Positions 60,667-64,000 of a stretch of 64,000 bases of DNA are shown in pieces; position 1 is the first letter of the stretch, and every line of letters begins with the position of its first letter. Origin of the DNA: Virgibacillus ndiopensis (GTDB lineage Bacteria; Bacillota; Bacilli; Bacillales; Amphibacillaceae). The translations under genes and the position numbers were made by a program. Below the pieces are notes generated by a model. It searched no databases, was not told where the DNA came from, and was given only the letters and a program-made list of their open reading frames with translations. The DNA is taken from positions 186,001 to 250,000 of the forward strand of contig NZ_FZMZ01000005.1 of the NCBI RefSeq assembly GCF_900187325.1, in the 5' to 3' direction.

Positions 60667-60752
60667 GTATAAACAGTGACGTAGCTAAAAATTATGCTAT
60701 CGTTCCGGAAATACACTTCGCGTACCTTAGGGCTCGCGATTAGCCTCCTCGC
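60667..60752 (-). repeat. Dispersed palindromic repeat, partial copy D
   Basis: Read on the minus strand, it carries the right-end blocks of copies A-C: CGAGGAGGCTAATCGCGAGC, CCTAAGGTACGCGAAGTGTA and TTCCGGAACG, then AGCATAA and TACGTCAC. Only the outer end is present and the orientation is opposite to A-C. It lies in the 253-base rsmB-prpC gap, where rlmN would be expected. Confidence 0.75.
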
Positions 60753-60874
60753 TTGGGAAAAGATAAAAAAATGACAAAAAGTGTTCTTTATCGTGCAGTT
60801 TCGTGTAATAATAGTATCAAATGAAAAAATTGGATAAATGGATGGTAATCTGCTTATGTTTGAGAGGTGAAAGG

Positions 60875-61636
60875 ATGAAAGGACAATTTCTTACCGATCG
60901 TGGTCAGATTCGGAGTCATAATGAAGACTCCGGGGGGATTTTTTATAATCGAGATGGACAGTTGTTAGCAATCATTGCTGATGGAATGGGTGGTCATCAA
61001 GCAGGAGATGTTGCAAGTGAAATGGCCACATCAATTGTTCAAAAGAAATGGATAGCGAGTGACGAGCTTCATTCACCGGAAGAAACAGAAGAATGGCTAA
61101 CAAAAACGGTAGTAGAAATGAACAAAACGATTTACGATCATTCATTACAATCAGAAGAATGTCAGGGTATGGGTACGACTGCGGTTATAGCTATATGTAC
61201 TGAAGAATTTGTGTCAACTGCACATGTTGGTGACAGTCGTATTTATATTTATAATGAAAACGGGTTCAAGCAAGTTACTGAGGACCATTCTCTGGTTAAT
61301 GAATTGGTGCGTTCTGGGCAAATTTCTAAGGAAGATGCTGAACATCATCCAAGAAAAAATCTTATATTAAAGGCGCTTGGAACCGAAGAAAATGTGATTG
61401 CTGATATACAGTCCATTGGCTGGGAACACGGGGACCGGCTGCTATTATGCTCTGATGGACTAACAAACAAAGTCTCAGATGAAGAACTATCAAATTTTAT
61501 TAAATTGGACAATGATATTAACGAAACAGCAAAAAAAATGATTGATTTAGCAAATGAGTTGGGTGGAGAGGATAATATTTCCCTCATAATTGTCCAGCAT
61601 GATGCTCCTCAGGAAGAAGGTGAAAAATCATGTTAA
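60875..61636 (+). CDS. prpC: PP2C-type protein phosphatase PrpC (Stp)
   Basis: Mn-dependent Ser/Thr phosphatase that reverses PrkC phosphorylation. PP2C motifs: RSHNEDSGGIF, ADGMGGHQAGDVAS, GMGTTAV, AHVGDSRIY, LLCSDGLTNKV and GGEDNI. The start at 60875 follows GAGGTGAAAGG; the upstream frame from 60821 is rejected. Length 253. It overlaps prkC by 7 bases, so kinase and phosphatase are made together. Confidence 0.94.
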   Translation: MKGQFLTDRGQIRSHNEDSGGIFYNRDGQLLAIIADGMGGHQAGDVASEMATSIVQKKWIASDELHSPEETEEWLTKTVVEMNKTIYDHSLQSEECQGMGTTAVIAICTEEFVSTAHVGDSRIYIYNENGFKQVTEDHSLVNELVRSGQISKEDAEHHPRKNLILKALGTEENVIADIQSIGWEHGDRLLLCSDGLTNKVSDEELSNFIKLDNDINETAKKMIDLANELGGEDNISLIIVQHDAPQEEGEKSC

Positions 61637-63696
61637 ACGGTCACCTTTTAAATGAACGATATCAAATCAAGGAAACCATTGGCGGCGGTGGTATGGCCAA
61701 TGTATATTTGGCTAAAGATACTATTCTCGACCGCGATGTTGCGATTAAGGTGCTTCGTCTAGAATATGCAAATGATGAAGAGTTTATTGCCCGATTCGAT
61801 CGTGAAGCGCAATCAGCAACAAGTCTTTCTCATCCAAATATCGTCAATATTTATGACGTTGGAGAAGAAGATCATTATTTATATATGGTAATGGAATACG
61901 TTGATGGAATGACATTGAAAGAGTACATACAGAAATACGGTCCAATTGATGTTCAAGAATCATTGGATATTATGAAACAAATTAGTTCCGCAATTGCACA
62001 TGCACATGCGAATGATATTGTACATCGTGACATAAAGCCACAAAATATTCTAATTGATACATATGGGCAGGTTAAAGTTACTGATTTTGGAATTGCGGTT
62101 GCATTAAGTGCTACATCGTTGACGCAAACTAACTCTATATTAGGTTCTGTACATTATTTATCCCCGGAACAAGCCCGTGGGGGTATGGCTACCAAAAAAT
62201 CGGATATCTATTCACTTGGAATCGTTTTGTTCGAGTTGTTAACTGCGCGATTACCGTTTTCGGGACAATCACCAGTTTCGATTGCCTTAAAACATTTGCA
62301 AAACGATACACCATCCGTGAGAAGGTTTAATCAAGATGTTCCACAAAGTGTTGAAAATATCGTTCTAAAAGCAACAGCAAAAGATCCGTTTCATCGATAT
62401 GAAACGGTTTACGAGATGGAAGATGCGCTTGAAACAGCGTTGGATCCTAGTAAATTGGACGAACAAAAGTATACTCCTCCGGTTGAAATTGGTGAGGAAA
62501 CAAAAGCAATTCCGATTATTACAGATAGTCAAATGCAACAACATACAAACCAAAATACAATCGTTCATCACACGAATGGAAATACGCAAAAATATCAGAG
62601 TGATAATCAAGATGAAAAACCAATGAAAAACAAAAAGAAAAAGGGCAAGGGTAAGGATAAGAAAAAAAAGAGTAAGAAGAAAAAATGGATCATTATACTC
62701 GTAGTCTTATTTATGTTGATAGCAACAGGCATTACAGCACTTTTTGTAGTGCCAGAACTATTGCAGCCTGATGAGGTAGATGTTCCTGATGTAGCGAATA
62801 TGGAATATGAAGATGCAGTTAATGAAATAGAGTCGGTAAAATTAAAACCTGAAAAAGAGCAAATTTATTCTGAGGACGTCGAGGAAGGTATTGTTGTGAA
62901 AACCAATCCGCGATTTGGAAAGACCGTGAAAGAAGGGTCTACTGTTACTGTTTATGTAAGTCAAGGTAAGGAGAAGGTTGCTTTTCCAGATTACCTTGGA
63001 GATGATTTTAGTCAGGTTGAACGACTATTAGAAGAAGCAGGGTATGATGAAATAATTCCAATTGAGAAATTTTCCGACAAGCAGGTTGGAGAAATTATCA
63101 CACAAATACAGCCAGCACCAGAGACAGAAGTGATTCCTAGCGAAACTAAAGTTATTTTTGAAATAAGTAAAGGACCGGAATTAGTTTCTCTAGACAATCT
63201 TGAAGGGATGACTGAAGCAGAAGCAAAGGATTATCTAGAAAGTAATAACCTTAAAATGAATGCTATTGAAGAGAATTCTGAGGATGCCCCAAATGGTGAA
63301 GTGTTCCGGCAAGATCCTGGACCAAACGCGGAGCTTGAGGAAGGATCTACTGTTGATGTCTATATTTCAATAGGACCTGAAGAAAAACCACCTAGATCAC
63401 ATTCTGTTACGTTTACGGTACCTTATAAAGAACCGGAACAACCGGATCAACCTGATGATCAACAGGATCAACAGCAAGAAGACGATCAGCAGGTGCCAAA
63501 AGAACAAACTGTTAGGATATATGTAAAAGACGCGAATAATGATCTATCTGATGTTTTCAAAGAAGATAAAATAACAGAAGATAAGGATTATACGATTACA
63601 TTAACAATTCCTCCAGGAGAAACTGCACAGTATAAAGTAATGCGTGATGATGAAACAATTATCGATAAGAAGGTTCCATATAAAGAGGGTGAATAA
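61630..63696 (+). CDS. prkC: Ser/Thr protein kinase PrkC with PASTA repeats
   Basis: Membrane kinase that senses muropeptides; in B. subtilis it acts in germination and stationary phase. The kinase domain covers about 1-275: loop GGGGMANVYLAKD, catalytic HRDIKPQN and DFGIA. Then come a linker, a strongly basic stretch (KKKKGKGKDKKKKSKKKK), a membrane helix (about 357-375), three PASTA repeats (about 385-585) and a Gln/Asp/Pro spacer before a final beta domain. Length 688. Confidence 0.96.
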   Translation: MLNGHLLNERYQIKETIGGGGMANVYLAKDTILDRDVAIKVLRLEYANDEEFIARFDREAQSATSLSHPNIVNIYDVGEEDHYLYMVMEYVDGMTLKEYIQKYGPIDVQESLDIMKQISSAIAHAHANDIVHRDIKPQNILIDTYGQVKVTDFGIAVALSATSLTQTNSILGSVHYLSPEQARGGMATKKSDIYSLGIVLFELLTARLPFSGQSPVSIALKHLQNDTPSVRRFNQDVPQSVENIVLKATAKDPFHRYETVYEMEDALETALDPSKLDEQKYTPPVEIGEETKAIPIITDSQMQQHTNQNTIVHHTNGNTQKYQSDNQDEKPMKNKKKKGKGKDKKKKSKKKKWIIILVVLFMLIATGITALFVVPELLQPDEVDVPDVANMEYEDAVNEIESVKLKPEKEQIYSEDVEEGIVVKTNPRFGKTVKEGSTVTVYVSQGKEKVAFPDYLGDDFSQVERLLEEAGYDEIIPIEKFSDKQVGEIITQIQPAPETEVIPSETKVIFEISKGPELVSLDNLEGMTEAEAKDYLESNNLKMNAIEENSEDAPNGEVFRQDPGPNAELEEGSTVDVYISIGPEEKPPRSHSVTFTVPYKEPEQPDQPDDQQDQQQEDDQQVPKEQTVRIYVKDANNDLSDVFKEDKITEDKDYTITLTIPPGETAQYKVMRDDETIIDKKVPYKEGE

Positions 63697-64000
63697 ATGG
63701 CAGAAGGCAGAATTATTAAGGCGTTAAGTGGATTTTATTATGTTCAATCAGAGGATAAAATGTATCAATGTCGGGGACGTGGTGTTTTTCGTAATAAGAA
63801 CATCACCCCGCTTGTTGGGGATTTTGTTTTATTTGACGAGAGTAATCCTAATGAAGGGTATATTCAAGAAATTAAACCTCGAACAAATGAATTGATACGA
63901 CCACCTATCGCAAATATTGACCAAGCGATTATTGTAAATTCTGTTGTTACACCTGAATTCAGTACGTTATTGTTGGATCGATTTCTTGTATTAATTGAAG
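63697..64000 (+). CDS. rsgA: Ribosome small subunit GTPase RsgA (partial, N-terminus)
   Basis: It starts directly after the prkC stop and runs off the window with 101 codons visible. The N-terminal OB-fold shows AEGRIIKALSGFYYV, CRGRGVFR, PLVGDFVLFD and IKPRTNELIRPPIANIDQAI, the RsgA/YloQ (CpgA) pattern. The GTPase domain is beyond the window. In B. subtilis CpgA acts in 30S maturation and affects cell shape. Confidence 0.93.
   Translation, partial: MAEGRIIKALSGFYYVQSEDKMYQCRGRGVFRNKNITPLVGDFVLFDESNPNEGYIQEIKPRTNELIRPPIANIDQAIIVNSVVTPEFSTLLLDRFLVLIE

Overview
The window is chromosomal DNA of a low-GC, endospore-forming Gram-positive bacterium of the Bacillaceae. The evidence is the sporulation genes spoVD, spoVE, spoIIGA, sigE and sigG, the division genes divIB, ftsAZ, sepF and divIVA, PyrR attenuators, an Ile T-box and a SinR/TasA/TapA/SipW matrix locus, all closest to the Bacillus subtilis versions I know. 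Large dispersed palindromic repeats and the gene content suggest a genus near Oceanobacillus or Virgibacillus. That placement is inference.

Layout. 1-15772: dcw (division and cell wall) cluster: pbpB (partial), spoVD, murE, murF, mraY, murD, spoVE, divIB, ylxW, ylxX, sbp, ftsA, ftsZ. murF lies inside the cluster; murG and murB are missing between spoVE and divIB, where a repeat sits. 16084-18647: spoIIGA-sigE and sigG, which produce and activate the early mother-cell and late forespore sigma factors. 19028-22980: ylmC, pgeF, ylmE, sepF, ylmG, ylmH, divIVA. 23040-28093: Ile T-box, a dispersed repeat, ileS, lspA, rluD. 28090-38365: the pyrimidine operon pyrR-B-C-AA-AB-K-D-F-E with two PyrR attenuators and no pyrP. 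38407-39679: an IS3-family (IS150-like) element inserted into the loop of what looks like the pyr operon terminator.

39727-44143 is the accessory region of most interest. sinR (minus strand) is divergent from two tandem tasA-like fibre genes, tapA, sipW and a TasA-like protein carrying an LPxTA sortase signal. The gene order is unlike B. subtilis tapA-sipW-tasA. The sinR-tasA intergenic region holds several inverted repeats built from SinR-type GTTCTT boxes. No sinI is visible.

44212-48890: a VTT-domain membrane protein, a methyltransferase, a LysR regulator, an Ohr-type peroxidase and rqcH. 49017-64000: the yloB-yloC-remA-gmk-rpoZ-coaBC-priA-fmt-rsmB-prpC-prkC-rsgA block. It lacks def between priA and fmt and rlmN between rsmB and prpC. 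remA encodes a known activator of matrix genes, so a likely activator and repressor of the tasA locus are both in this window.

Three near-complete copies and one partial copy of a roughly 320-430 bp imperfect-palindrome repeat lie at 9856, 23355, 51848 and 60667. I saw no tRNA, rRNA or CRISPR array.
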